From: Sphingomonas sp.
GTDB lineage: Bacteria > Pseudomonadota > Alphaproteobacteria > Sphingomonadales > Sphingomonadaceae
Direction: 5' to 3'
Assembly: GCA_019635535.1 (NCBI GenBank)
Contig: JAHBZH010000001.1
Span: 62,001-126,000 of the forward strand
Length of the DNA stretch: 64,000 nt
Part shown: in pieces, positions 1 through 8,663 of the stretch
Position numbering within the stretch: position 1 is the stretch's first letter
How the letters are laid out: every line of letters starts with the position of its first letter
The notes under the pieces: generated by a model
Databases searched by the model: none
What the model was told of the DNA's origin: nothing
Seen by the model: only the letters and a program-made list of their open reading frames with translations
Program-made: the position numbers and the translations under genes

Positions 1-1
1 C

Positions 2-97
2 CAGGCCGAGGCCGGCGTCGAGCGCGCCTGGGATGGCAAGGACCTGCGCGACCACGTGCTGGCCGGTCATAGGAGCGCGGCCGGATTCGGCTACTGA
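2..97 (+). CDS. C-terminal fragment of an unidentified protein (cut by left edge)
   Basis: An open frame enters from the left edge and ends at a TGA at 95-97. The visible 31 residues are rich in Ala, Gly and charged residues and finish in Gly-Phe-Gly-Tyr. The stop directly abuts the stop codon of the convergent HerA-like gene, which is what one expects for a real gene end. No family can be recognised from so short a tail. Confidence 0.5.
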   Translation, partial: QAEAGVERAWDGKDLRDHVLAGHRSAAGFGY

Positions 98-1654
98 TCA
101 ACGCCCTCGGAACAGCCCGCCGAGCAGGCCGCGCACGATCGAACCGGCCATGCGGTTGACCACCTGGCGCTGGACTGTCTTGCCCAATTGCCGCGCCACC
201 TGCTCGTGGATCGGCGGATTGCGGCGGCGCTCGCGCTCCAGCCGCGCCGCCTCGCGCTCCTCGGCGATGCGCGCTTTTTCCGCCGCTTTCTCCTCGGCGA
301 TCCGCGCTTTCTCCGCATCGGCCGCCGCCTGCGCCTCGGCGGCCTGGGTCGCCGCCTGCTCGGCGCGCGCCTTCAGTATCTCGAACGCGCTCTCGCGGTC
401 CACGACAGTGTCATAGGCATCGCCGATCGGCGAGATCGACTGGATGATCGCCCGCTCCTTCGGTGTCAGCGGGCCGAGCCGCGAGCAGGGCGGGCGCACG
501 AGCGTCCGCTCGACCGGGGTCGGCGCGCCTTTCTCGTCGAGCGTCGAGACCAGCGCCTCGCCGGTCTTCAATTCGGTGATGACGGTGCGGACATCGACGG
601 CCGGATTGGTGCGGAACGTCTCCGCCGCCGCCTTGATCGCCCGCTCGTCCTTCGGCGTGAAGGCGCGCAGCGCGTGCTGGATGCGGTTGCCGAGCTGGCC
701 GGCAATGTCATCCGGAATATCCACCGGATTCTGCGTCACGAAAAACACGCCGACGCCCTTCGAACGGATCAGCCGCACCACCTGCTCGATCTTGTCCTGC
801 AGCGCCTTGGGCGCGTCGTCGAACAGCAGGTGGGCCTCGTCGAAGAAGAAGACGAGCTTGGGTTTCTCCGGATCGCCAACCTCGGGCAGCTCCTCGAACA
901 GCTCGGAGAGCAGCCAGAGCAGGAAGGTGGCGTAGAGCCGGGGGCTCTGCATCAATTTGTCGGCGGCGAGGATGTTGACGGTGCCGCGCCCCTGATCGTC
1001 GGTCTTCAGGAAATCCGCGATGGTCAGCGCCGGCTCGCCGAAGAAATGGCCGCCGCCCTGCGAATCGAGCTGGAGGAGCTGGCGCTGGATCGTGCCGACG
1101 GAGGGCCGCGTGACATTGCCGTAGCGCGCCGAAAGATCGGCGGCATTCTCCGCGCAGAAGGCGAGCATCGACTGGAGATCGTCGAGATTGAGCAGCAGCA
1201 GTCCCTGCTCGTCGGCGACGCGGAAGGCGATCGAGAGCACGCCCTCCTGCGTCTCGTTGAGGCCCATCAGCCGGGCGAGCAGCAGCGGCCCCATTTCGGA
1301 GACGGTTGTACGCACCGGATGGCCCTGCTCGCCGAACAGGTCCCAGAACACGACCGGGAAATCGGCATAGGCGTAATCGGTCAGCCCGATCGCCTCGGCC
1401 CGCTCGATCAGCTTGGCATGGGCGGGCGCGCTCGCCGAGCCGGGCATCGCCATGCCGGCCAGATCGCCCTTCACGTCGGCCATGAACACCGGCACGCCGG
1501 CGCGCGACAGACCTTCGGCAAGGACCTGCAGCGTCACCGTCTTGCCGGTGCCGGTCGCCCCGGCGATCAGGCCGTGGCGGTTGGCGAGGCGGAGCAGCAG
1601 GTGCTGCGGCCCGCCTCCGCCCTGGCCGACGAAGATGCGGTCCGGCTGATCCAT
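98..1654 (-). CDS. HerA-like / DUF853 family ATPase
   Basis: A 518-residue P-loop ATPase of the helicase HerA-like C-terminal (DUF853, YjgR) family. A Walker A motif GATGTGKT lies at residues 32-39 and a Walker B block with FFFDEAH at 269-275. A conserved segment around [10 protein letters not shown] follows, and a charged Ala/Glu/Arg stretch predicted to be coiled coil occupies about residues 420-480. Full length for the family, with the ATG 26 nt from the end of the neighbouring protease gene, so the two minus-strand genes are separate but adjacent. Members are hexameric-type motor ATPases; the cellular role of this family is not well defined and nothing here narrows it. Confidence 0.85.
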   Translation of the reverse strand: MDQPDRIFVGQGGGGPQHLLLRLANRHGLIAGATGTGKTVTLQVLAEGLSRAGVPVFMADVKGDLAGMAMPGSASAPAHAKLIERAEAIGLTDYAYADFPVVFWDLFGEQGHPVRTTVSEMGPLLLARLMGLNETQEGVLSIAFRVADEQGLLLLNLDDLQSMLAFCAENAADLSARYGNVTRPSVGTIQRQLLQLDSQGGGHFFGEPALTIADFLKTDDQGRGTVNILAADKLMQSPRLYATFLLWLLSELFEELPEVGDPEKPKLVFFFDEAHLLFDDAPKALQDKIEQVVRLIRSKGVGVFFVTQNPVDIPDDIAGQLGNRIQHALRAFTPKDERAIKAAAETFRTNPAVDVRTVITELKTGEALVSTLDEKGAPTPVERTLVRPPCSRLGPLTPKERAIIQSISPIGDAYDTVVDRESAFEILKARAEQAATQAAEAQAAADAEKARIAEEKAAEKARIAEEREAARLERERRRNPPIHEQVARQLGKTVQRQVVNRMAGSIVRGLLGGLFRGR

Positions 1655-1680
1655 ACGCCTACCCCCTGTTCATTCCGGCA

Positions 1681-3240
1681 TCAGCGCGCCCGGACGAGAT
1701 CGACCCCGACATAGAAAGGCGGCGCATTGCCGCGCCGCACGAGCAGCAGCACGGTGTTGCGACCGGCCCGGCGCGCGGCGGCGATGATGTCGTTCAACGG
1801 TTCGGTGGTCGGCGTCGCCGTCTGATTGACCGACAGGAGGATGTCGCCGGGGCGCAGCCCTTTCTGGCCGGCATCGCTGTTGGGATCGACTGCGGTAATC
1901 ACCAGCCCGCGCACGCTGGCATCGGCGATCTGGAGCTGGCGGGCCAGCGCCGGCGTCAGCGGCTGGAGCGTGAGGCCCAGGCTGGCGCGCGCCGATTCCT
2001 GGCCGGCGCTGGGCCGGTTTTCATCTTCCTTGGTGGCGTCGTCGGCCTGCGCGTCCGGCTCGCCGCCGCCCAGCCGCGCCAGCTCCTCCTCGCTCGGCCG
2101 CTCGGCGATCTGCACGGTCGCGGTGCGCCGCTGACCGCCGCGAATATATTCGAACGGCACGCGGGCGCCGATCTGCTGCTGCGCGACGAGATAGCCCAGC
2201 GTCTGGTCCGGCGTCACAGGCTGCCCCCCCACCGAGACGATCACGTCGCCCTGGCGGATGCCGGCGCGTTCGGCCGGGCCGCCGGGCGACACGCTGCGGA
2301 TCAGCGTGCCGCGATTGCGCTCGATGCCGAGCGCGGCGGCGACGCCTTCGTCCACGTCCTGCATGCCGATGCCGATATAGCCGCGCCGGACGCGCTCGCC
2401 GCGCCGCAGCGCCTCGACGATGGGGCGGACCTGCTCGGCCGGAATCGCGAAGCCGATGCCGACATTGCCGCCGGTCGGCGAGATCAAGGCGGTGTTGATG
2501 CCGATCACATTGCCGTTGACGTCGAACATCGGGCCGCCCGAATTGCCCGAATTGATCGAGGCGTCGGTCTGGATGTAGCGGTCGTAAAGGCCGGCATTGA
2601 TGTTGCGGTGGAGCGCCGAAACGATGCCGGCGGTCACGGTACCGCCCAGGCCGAACGGATTGCCGATCGCGACCACCCAGTCGCCGACCCGGACCCGGTT
2701 CGAATCGCCGAAGCGCACGAAGGGCAGGGCGCCGCGCGGAATGACCTTCAGCACCGCGATATCGGCGACCTGGTCGCGCCCGACCACCTCCGCCTCATAT
2801 TCGGTGCGGTCCGAAAGGGTGACCGTGATCTGCTCGACCACCGCGTCGGGCCGCGCGGGCGCGACGACATGGTTGTTGGTGACGATATAGCCGTCGGCCG
2901 AGATGATGAAGCCGGAGCCCAGCGATCCGCCGCGCTGCGTGATGGTGCCGCCGTCGCCGCCGCCTTCGGGGACCGGCGCGCCGAAGCGGCGGAAGAATTC
3001 CTCGAAGCCCGGCGGCATCTGGCGCTGGCGCACCTGGATGCTCTGGCGGGTGGAGATGTTGACCACCGCCGGCTGGAGCTGTTCGACCAGATCGGCGAAG
3101 CCGGGGGCGCCGCGCGCCGGCGGCGGCGTGATCGCCCCGGCCTGGTTCTGCGCGGTCTGCGCGCCGACCGGGTTGAGGGTCAGGGTCGCCGCGGCGCCGC
3201 CGAGCAATATGGCGGCGGAGATCCCATAGACGTAACGCAC
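1681..3240 (-). CDS. degP: Do family periplasmic serine endoprotease (DegP/DegQ/HtrA)
   Basis: A 519-residue HtrA-type protease/chaperone that degrades misfolded envelope proteins in the periplasm. Residues 1-28 form a signal peptide ending near Gly-Ala-Gln. The chymotrypsin-fold domain shows the catalytic triad His124 (TNNHVV), Asp160 (ADIAVLKV) and Ser234 (SGNSGGP). Two PDZ domains follow, at about 285-375 and 425-515, separated by an acidic linker. It lies downstream of hflK-hflC on the same strand, 122 nt away, a common alphaproteobacterial arrangement linking membrane quality control (HflKC/FtsH) with periplasmic proteolysis. DegP versus DegQ cannot be separated here. Confidence 0.93.
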   Translation of the reverse strand: MRYVYGISAAILLGGAAATLTLNPVGAQTAQNQAGAITPPPARGAPGFADLVEQLQPAVVNISTRQSIQVRQRQMPPGFEEFFRRFGAPVPEGGGDGGTITQRGGSLGSGFIISADGYIVTNNHVVAPARPDAVVEQITVTLSDRTEYEAEVVGRDQVADIAVLKVIPRGALPFVRFGDSNRVRVGDWVVAIGNPFGLGGTVTAGIVSALHRNINAGLYDRYIQTDASINSGNSGGPMFDVNGNVIGINTALISPTGGNVGIGFAIPAEQVRPIVEALRRGERVRRGYIGIGMQDVDEGVAAALGIERNRGTLIRSVSPGGPAERAGIRQGDVIVSVGGQPVTPDQTLGYLVAQQQIGARVPFEYIRGGQRRTATVQIAERPSEEELARLGGGEPDAQADDATKEDENRPSAGQESARASLGLTLQPLTPALARQLQIADASVRGLVITAVDPNSDAGQKGLRPGDILLSVNQTATPTTEPLNDIIAAARRAGRNTVLLLVRRGNAPPFYVGVDLVRAR

Positions 3241-3362
3241 CTTAACGATCCTTCCTTGACTGTCGCCCGCCCAGTGGCGCGCGCGGCCCGGACGGGCCCG
3301 CGACGCTCACGCTAGGCGGTCCGGCTGAATGGAATTTGAATGACTGCGACAAATGTGGCGCA

Positions 3363-4226
3363 TCAGCGCTGCCCCCGGAACTGCCGCAGATACTGGTTGT
3401 CGGGCGACAGGATCACGCTGGTCCGCCCGCGCGGATTATCCGCCGTGCCGCCAGCCGAGAAGCTCGCGTCGTAGGACTGCATCGCCCGATAGAAATCGTA
3501 GAAAGCGGGATCCTGGTTGAAGGCGCCGGCATAGGTCGCCGCCGCCTCGGCATCGGCCTCGGCGCGGATGATCTGCGCCTGCTTCAGCCCCTGCGCCTGG
3601 ATCGAGCGGGCCTCCTGCTCGCGCGCGGTGCGCATCCGCTGATAGGCGGATTCGAGCGGGGTGCCGTCCGGCAGGTCGGCGCGTTTGATGCGCACATCGA
3701 CGATCTGCGCGCCATATTGGATGGCGACGCGGTTGAGCGCGTTCTGGATATTGTCCATCATCTGCCCGCGCTCGGGGCTCAGCAAGGCCGCGAAGGGCCG
3801 CCGGCCGAGCTCGTTCCTCAGCGCGGAACCCAGAATGGGTCGCAGCGCGTCGGACACCCGCTCCTCCGTCTGCGCCGCCCGGTACATCTGCAGCGGATCG
3901 ACGATCCGGTAGCGGGCATAGGCATCGACCTGGAGCCGGAGCTGATCGGTCGAGAGCACCTGCTGATTCTCCATGTCGATGGAGAGGATACGCTTGTCGA
4001 TCCAGATGATCTGCTCGGCGAACGGGATACGCGCGGTGAGCCCGGCCCCGCTCTGCCCGAACGTCTCGTTCGGCCGGTAACGATTGATGATGCGGTCCGG
4101 TTCGCCGAAGCGGACGATCACCGCCTGCTTCGTCTCCGGCACGATCGCGAAGGTGCTGCCGACCACGACCAGCAGAATGATCGCGGCGAAGGCGAGCGCG
4201 AGGGGATTGCGGAAGAAGCGGGTCAT
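3363..4226 (-). CDS. hflC: HflC, SPFH-domain modulator of FtsH protease
   Basis: A 287-residue SPFH/prohibitin-family protein with one N-terminal transmembrane helix (about residues 8-27) followed by the periplasmic SPFH domain and a charged helical region with conserved EARSIQAQG-type sequence near residue 220. With HflK it forms a large membrane cage around FtsH and restrains degradation of membrane proteins. The start is the ATG at 4224-4226, whose ATGA overlaps the hflK stop by 4 nt, so translation is probably coupled. A much longer open frame continues upstream but merely runs through hflK in another frame. Confidence 0.93.
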   Translation of the reverse strand: MTRFFRNPLALAFAAIILLVVVGSTFAIVPETKQAVIVRFGEPDRIINRYRPNETFGQSGAGLTARIPFAEQIIWIDKRILSIDMENQQVLSTDQLRLQVDAYARYRIVDPLQMYRAAQTEERVSDALRPILGSALRNELGRRPFAALLSPERGQMMDNIQNALNRVAIQYGAQIVDVRIKRADLPDGTPLESAYQRMRTAREQEARSIQAQGLKQAQIIRAEADAEAAATYAGAFNQDPAFYDFYRAMQSYDASFSAGGTADNPRGRTSVILSPDNQYLRQFRGQR

Positions 4227-5335
4227 CGGCCCTGCCCTCCCTGCTGCGCCTGCGGCTCGGGCGCGGCCTGGACCTGGCCCTGACGGCGCGCAACCTCCGG
4301 CAAGGCCAGATAGGGCGTGACGCCGGGCGCCTCGACGATGGTGGTGTCGACACGGCTCAAGATTCGCTCCATCGTCTCGTAATACATGCGCCGCCGCGTC
4401 ACTTCGGGCGCGACGCGATATTCGGCATAGACCTTCTCGAACGCCGCCGCGTCGCCCTGCGCCTTGGCGGTGATCTGCAGCGCATAGGCGCGCGCGTCGT
4501 TCATGTAGCTCTGCGCCTGCTGCTGCGCGGCCGAGACCTGGAGAAAGGCCTCGTTGACCGCCGAGGGCGGCACCGACTGGTTGATCGCGACGCCCTGGAT
4601 ACGCACGCCCGCGCCGTAATCGTCGAGGATCTGCTGCATGATCTGCTCGACATTCTGCTCGATCTGGGAGCGGCCGGCGCCGATCGCGTCGTCGAGGCTG
4701 ACCCGGGCGACGGCGGCGCGCATCGCGCTTTCCGCGACCTCGCGGATCGTCACTTCCGGCTCGGCGATCCTGAACAGGTAGAATGCCGGCTCCTTGATGT
4801 TCCAGCGCACCGAATAGGCCAGATCGATAACGTTCTGGTCGCCGGTGAGGATCAGATTCTCGCTGCCGGTCGCATCGGGAACGCTCGTGGTGCGGATATT
4901 CTCGATATCGATCTTCTGCACCCGGCCGATCGGCGCGGGCCAGGAAAAGCCGATGCCCGGCTGGATGGTGTAGGAATATTCGCCGAACACGGTAACGACG
5001 CCACGCTCCTGCGGGCTGACCCGGTGGACGCTGGTGAGCCCCAGCCACAACAAGGCGAAGACGATCAGGCCATAGAGCCAGTAGGGACGTCCGTCCGACG
5101 GCGGGAAGCGGCCGCCGAACCGGTCGCGGCTCTTCTTCAGGAAATCGTCGAGCGAAGTGATGTCACCCCCGCCGCCGGTCCTGCGCCGGCGCGGGCCCGG
5201 CCCGCTTTGGCCGCCCCAGGGGTTGCGCGGACCGCCGCCCCCCGAACCGCCATCGTCTCCTCCACCGCCGTTGCCGCCGCCCCAGGGGCCGCCGCCGCGA
5301 TTGTCGCTCAATACCCAGCCGAATATGCGTCTCAT
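4223..5335 (-). CDS. hflK: HflK, SPFH-domain modulator of FtsH protease
   Basis: A 370-residue partner of HflC. The N-terminus is a Gly/Pro/Arg-rich cytoplasmic tail (about residues 10-60, long glycine runs), then a transmembrane helix near residues 95-115 and the SPFH domain beginning with the sequence around RVSPQERGVVTVFGEY. The C-terminal helical part carries AQQQAQSYMNDARAYALQ, typical of HflK. The start chosen is the ATG at 5333-5335; longer in-frame extension overlaps the divergent mrp gene and has no family support. The hflK and mrp starts are divergent, with about 70 nt between them that must hold both promoters. Confidence 0.93.
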   Translation of the reverse strand: MRRIFGWVLSDNRGGGPWGGGNGGGGDDGGSGGGGPRNPWGGQSGPGPRRRRTGGGGDITSLDDFLKKSRDRFGGRFPPSDGRPYWLYGLIVFALLWLGLTSVHRVSPQERGVVTVFGEYSYTIQPGIGFSWPAPIGRVQKIDIENIRTTSVPDATGSENLILTGDQNVIDLAYSVRWNIKEPAFYLFRIAEPEVTIREVAESAMRAAVARVSLDDAIGAGRSQIEQNVEQIMQQILDDYGAGVRIQGVAINQSVPPSAVNEAFLQVSAAQQQAQSYMNDARAYALQITAKAQGDAAAFEKVYAEYRVAPEVTRRRMYYETMERILSRVDTTIVEAPGVTPYLALPEVARRQGQVQAAPEPQAQQGGQGR

Positions 5336-5405
5336 GAGGCCCTTATAGGAAGCGTTTCGCGGAAAAACAGTGCCAAGCCTTGCCTGATTGCCTATCGGAA
5401 CGGCG

Positions 5406-6389
5406 ATGAGCGACCCGAACGACCCGATCGCCGCGGCGATCGCCGACATTCCCGACCCCGCCGGCCGGGGCAATCTCGCCGAATCCGGCCGCATCGCCAT
5501 GACCCGGGTTAAGGACGGCAAGGCGACGATCGTGCTCGACGCGACCGGCCTCACCGCCGATCAGCGCGCCGGGCTCGAGCGGCGGGTCCGCGCCGCCACG
5601 GTCGCACTGCCCGGCGTCGATGAAACGCGGGTGGCGATGACGGCGGAGCGGCTGGAACGGACCATCGTCGCGGTCGGCAGCGGCAAGGGCGGCGTCGGCA
5701 AATCGACCGTCGCCGCCAATCTCGCCGTCGCGCTGGCCCGGCTGGGCAAGAAGGTCGGCCTGATCGACGGGGACATTTACGGCCCCTCCCAGCCGCGCAT
5801 CATGGGCCAGGCGAACCGGCCGGAGATGATCGACGAACAGATCGTGCCGCTTCCCGCGCACGGCGTCCGGATGCTCTCGATGGGCCAGCTGATCGAGCCC
5901 GGCACCGCCGTCGCCTGGCGCGGGCCGATGACGGCCAGCGCCTTCACCAACCTGATGGAAGCCGACTGGGGCGATTGCGAGCTGCTGATCGTCGATCTGC
6001 CGCCCGGCACCGGCGACATCCAGATGACGCTGATCCAGAAGTTCCGGCCGGCGGGCGCGGTGATCGTCTCGACGCCGCAGGATCTGTCGCTGATCGACGC
6101 GACCCGCGCGATCGACATGTTCCGCAAGATGGACGTCGGCATATTCGGCCTCATTGAGAACATGGCCGGCTATGCCTGCCCCCATTGCGGCGAGATCAGC
6201 GATCCGTTCGGGACGGGCGGCGCCGAAGCGGCGGCGAAGACCATGGGCATCCCCTTCCTGGGCCGCATCCCGCTCACCATGTCGATCCGCAGCGATTCCG
6301 ATGCCGGCCGCCCGCCCGCGGCGGGGGAAGGCGAGGAAGCCGCCACCTTCCGGGCGCTCGCGCTCCGGCTGCTGGAGCAGGTAAGATAG
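5406..6389 (+). CDS. apbC: Mrp/ApbC family Fe-S cluster carrier ATPase
   Basis: A 327-residue Mrp/NBP35-type P-loop ATPase that binds and transfers iron-sulfur clusters to apoproteins in the cytosol. The first 80 residues are the MIP18-like (DUF59) N-terminal domain, here degenerate. The deviant Walker A GKGGVGKS spans 93-100. The DLPPGTGD switch motif is present, and a Cys-Pro-His-Cys pair near residue 255 is the expected cluster-bridging site at the dimer interface. ATG at 5406 is preferred over the earlier ATG at 5388 because it fits the family N-terminus. A CoA-binding protein gene follows 10 nt later, probably in the same transcript. Confidence 0.92.
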   Translation: MSDPNDPIAAAIADIPDPAGRGNLAESGRIAMTRVKDGKATIVLDATGLTADQRAGLERRVRAATVALPGVDETRVAMTAERLERTIVAVGSGKGGVGKSTVAANLAVALARLGKKVGLIDGDIYGPSQPRIMGQANRPEMIDEQIVPLPAHGVRMLSMGQLIEPGTAVAWRGPMTASAFTNLMEADWGDCELLIVDLPPGTGDIQMTLIQKFRPAGAVIVSTPQDLSLIDATRAIDMFRKMDVGIFGLIENMAGYACPHCGEISDPFGTGGAEAAAKTMGIPFLGRIPLTMSIRSDSDAGRPPAAGEGEEAATFRALALRLLEQVR

Positions 6390-6399
6390 GAGTGAGGCC

Positions 6400-6828
6400 A
6401 TGCCGCTGACCCGCGACGAGGACATTTACGCGCTGCTGGCCGATGCCCGCACGATGGCGATGATCGGCGCGTCCGACCGGCCCGACCGGCCGAGCTATGG
6501 GGTGATGAAGTTCCTCCAGGACCACGGCTACCGCGTCATCCCGGTCAATCCGCAGATCACCGGCGAGCATGTCCACGGCGAATATGTCTGGCGCGAGCTG
6601 GCCCAGATCGGCTTGGCCGTAGACATCGTCGACATCTTCCGCAACGCGGCGGCGGCCGGCGATGCGGTGGACGAGGCGATCGCGGCGGGCGCGAAGGCGG
6701 TGTGGATGCAATTGGGCGTGATCAACGAGGCGGCCGCCGCCCGCGCCGAGGCGGCCGGTCTCAAGGTGGTGATGGACCGCTGCCCGAAGATCGAGATCCG
6801 GCGCCTCGGCGTTCCGCCGGTCGGTTGA
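6400..6828 (+). CDS. CoA-binding protein, YccU family
   Basis: A 142-residue single-domain Rossmann-fold protein of the CoA_binding_2 (YccU) family. It opens with an acidic helix, then the MIGASDRPDRPSYGV nucleotide-binding turn (around residues 25-40) and the conserved VIPVNPQ strand; an MDRCPKIE block near the C-terminus is the family signature. It matches the normal family length. A GGAG Shine-Dalgarno at 6390-6393 sits 6 nt before the ATG, and the gene directly follows the Mrp ATPase. The physiological function of the family is not established. Confidence 0.9.
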   Translation: MPLTRDEDIYALLADARTMAMIGASDRPDRPSYGVMKFLQDHGYRVIPVNPQITGEHVHGEYVWRELAQIGLAVDIVDIFRNAAAAGDAVDEAIAAGAKAVWMQLGVINEAAAARAEAAGLKVVMDRCPKIEIRRLGVPPVG

Positions 6829-6837
6829 AGCCGAATC

Positions 6838-7806
6838 CTAGGGCGCGGCGGACGCCATCCGGATCGGCGGATCGAGGCGCGACGTCCCCGGCATCATCAC
6901 CCGCACGCGCCGGTTCGCGAAATCGACCGAAACCCGGTCGAACAGCCGCAAGGCGTCCATGCCGAGCAGGATCGCCGGGCGATTCTCCAGCCGCAGCTGG
7001 CGGAAGGGATGCGCGTCGGCGAAAGCGATGGGCAGATCGACGATGTCCACTCCGCCGATCTTGATGCGCCGCGCGACGCTCGCCTCGGCGGTGAAGCGGG
7101 TGCCGGTGACGCTCAGCAGCGAGACCGGCATGATCGGCCCGAGCTGGTTGCGGCGGGCGAGCGCGCGGCGCAGCGCTCCGTTGCCGACCGTCATCTGTGC
7201 GCCGGTATCGATGATCACATGGACGCGCTGGCCATCGACCGAGGCATCGACCAGCACGAGCCGGCCGAACAGGCTGCGGCCGGTGATGACGATCGTGTCG
7301 CCGTCCCAGCGTTCCTCGCGCTGTCGCGACGGCGTGATCGTCATCACCTCACGCGCGAAATCGAAATCGACGCGCTGCGACTGGAGGCTGTCCACGCCGA
7401 GCATGCCGGCGGCGCCGAGATTGCGCCGGGCGAGCGCGGGCGCGTGGATGTCGTCCATCCGCCGCGCGCCGACCTGAAGGCCGGGCACGATCACCGTCGG
7501 AATCCGGCTCACCTCGGTCATGCTGTGCACCGTCGCGATCCGCCCCGCGCCGAGACCGAGCTCGCGCGCCAGCTCGTGCGAGATCACCGTGCGCTCCGAT
7601 CCGGTATCGACGATGAAATCATAGGGCCCGCGCCCGGCGATGCTGACCGGCACGGTCATCCGCTGGGTGTCGTCGAGCAGATAGTCCAGCGTCTCCGCCT
7701 CGTCGGCCGGCGGCGGGGGCCCCGCATCCTGCGCCGGCAGCGGCGGCGCGAGCGCGATGGCCATCGCCAGACCGGCCGCGCGCAGGGTCGAAAAGCCCAC
7801 CTGCAT
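6838..7806 (-). CDS. Exported retropepsin-like aspartic protease
   Basis: A 322-residue predicted exported protein with a signal peptide over about residues 1-25 (Ala-rich, ending near PAQ). It contains two retropepsin-like halves, each with an aspartyl protease active-site signature: FIVDTGSERTVI near residue 70 and VIIDTGAQMTVG near residue 205. Two DTG motifs in one chain suggest it can form an active site intramolecularly, unlike single-domain retropepsins that dimerise. The ATG at 7804-7806 is preceded by a GGGAGAG-type ribosome site; the longer frame upstream is antisense to nothing but has no protein-family support. Substrate unknown. Confidence 0.8.
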   Translation of the reverse strand: MQVGFSTLRAAGLAMAIALAPPLPAQDAGPPPPADEAETLDYLLDDTQRMTVPVSIAGRGPYDFIVDTGSERTVISHELARELGLGAGRIATVHSMTEVSRIPTVIVPGLQVGARRMDDIHAPALARRNLGAAGMLGVDSLQSQRVDFDFAREVMTITPSRQREERWDGDTIVITGRSLFGRLVLVDASVDGQRVHVIIDTGAQMTVGNGALRRALARRNQLGPIMPVSLLSVTGTRFTAEASVARRIKIGGVDIVDLPIAFADAHPFRQLRLENRPAILLGMDALRLFDRVSVDFANRRVRVMMPGTSRLDPPIRMASAAP

Positions 7807-7901
7807 GTCGCTCTCCCGTTTGTTATCCGCGGGACAGGTAACGCAGACCGCCGCCAGGCGCGACGCCGCTTCGACGAACGTCACATATCGGGCCGCCAGC
7901 G

Positions 7902-8663
7902 TCAGACGACGGCGAGCGCGCGTTCCCGGAGCCGCTCGACGGCGGCGGCGTGGATGCCGGGCGTGGCGACGAGCACGCCGAACGCCTCGCCCGAGGCGGT
8001 GTTGAAGGCGAGCGGCTGGCCGAGCGCGCCGGTGACGGTGGCGCCCGCCTCCTCGGCGATCAGGGCGGCGGCCGCGATGTCCCATTCGAAGCCCCAGCGC
8101 AGGGTGGCGAGCAGGTCCGCCTCGCCGGCCGCGACCATCGCGATCCTGAGCGCGATCGAATTGGGCTTGGCGACGGCGGCCAGATCGGCATCGACCGTGG
8201 GCAGGCTGTCCGCCGGCACCCGCGCCCCGGCCAGCTTTGTGCGGGGGGCGACGCGCAGCCGCTGACCGTTGCGCCAGCTCCCCTGCCCGCGCGCGGCGGT
8301 CCACAACTCGCCGCGCATCGGCGCGGCCAGCGCGCCCAGCACCGGCACCCGATCCTCGACCAACGCGATCGAGACCGCCCAGCCCGGCCGCTCGCGAACA
8401 TAATCGCGGGTGCCGTCGATCGGATCGACCACCCACAGTCGCCGTCGCTCGATCCGGTCGGACAGGTCCACCGTCTCCTCGGACAGCCAGCCCGCCTGCG
8501 GATCGAGCGCGGCCAATTGCGCGCGCAGATAGGCGTCGACCTCCAGGTCCACGTCGCAGACCGGCTGGCCGGGCACTTTCTCCCAGCGTCTGAAATCGGT
8601 GCCGAACCGGCCGGCGGCGATTCGTCCCGCGGCCTCGGCGATGGCGGCGACGTCCTCAAGCAC
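7902..8663 (-). CDS. Inositol monophosphatase family phosphatase (CysQ/HisN-like)
   Basis: A 253-residue Mg2+/Li+-sensitive phosphatase of the FIG superfamily. Metal-ligand motifs are visible: the WLSEE block near residue 59, DPIDGTRDYV around 81-90 and WDIAAAALIAEEAG around 207-220. Substrate could be inositol-1-phosphate, 3'-phosphoadenosine-5'-phosphate or histidinol phosphate; the sequence does not decide between these. The start is GTG at 8661-8663, lying 8 nt inside the 3' end of pmbA, which suggests translational coupling in one transcript with pmbA upstream. Confidence 0.85.
   Translation of the reverse strand: MLEDVAAIAEAAGRIAAGRFGTDFRRWEKVPGQPVCDVDLEVDAYLRAQLAALDPQAGWLSEETVDLSDRIERRRLWVVDPIDGTRDYVRERPGWAVSIALVEDRVPVLGALAAPMRGELWTAARGQGSWRNGQRLRVAPRTKLAGARVPADSLPTVDADLAAVAKPNSIALRIAMVAAGEADLLATLRWGFEWDIAAAALIAEEAGATVTGALGQPLAFNTASGEAFGVLVATPGIHAAAVERLRERALAVV

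Noticed and set aside
188-1714. A 508-codon plus-strand open frame
   Set aside because: Antisense to the HerA-like ATPase, whose Walker motifs are intact on the minus strand.
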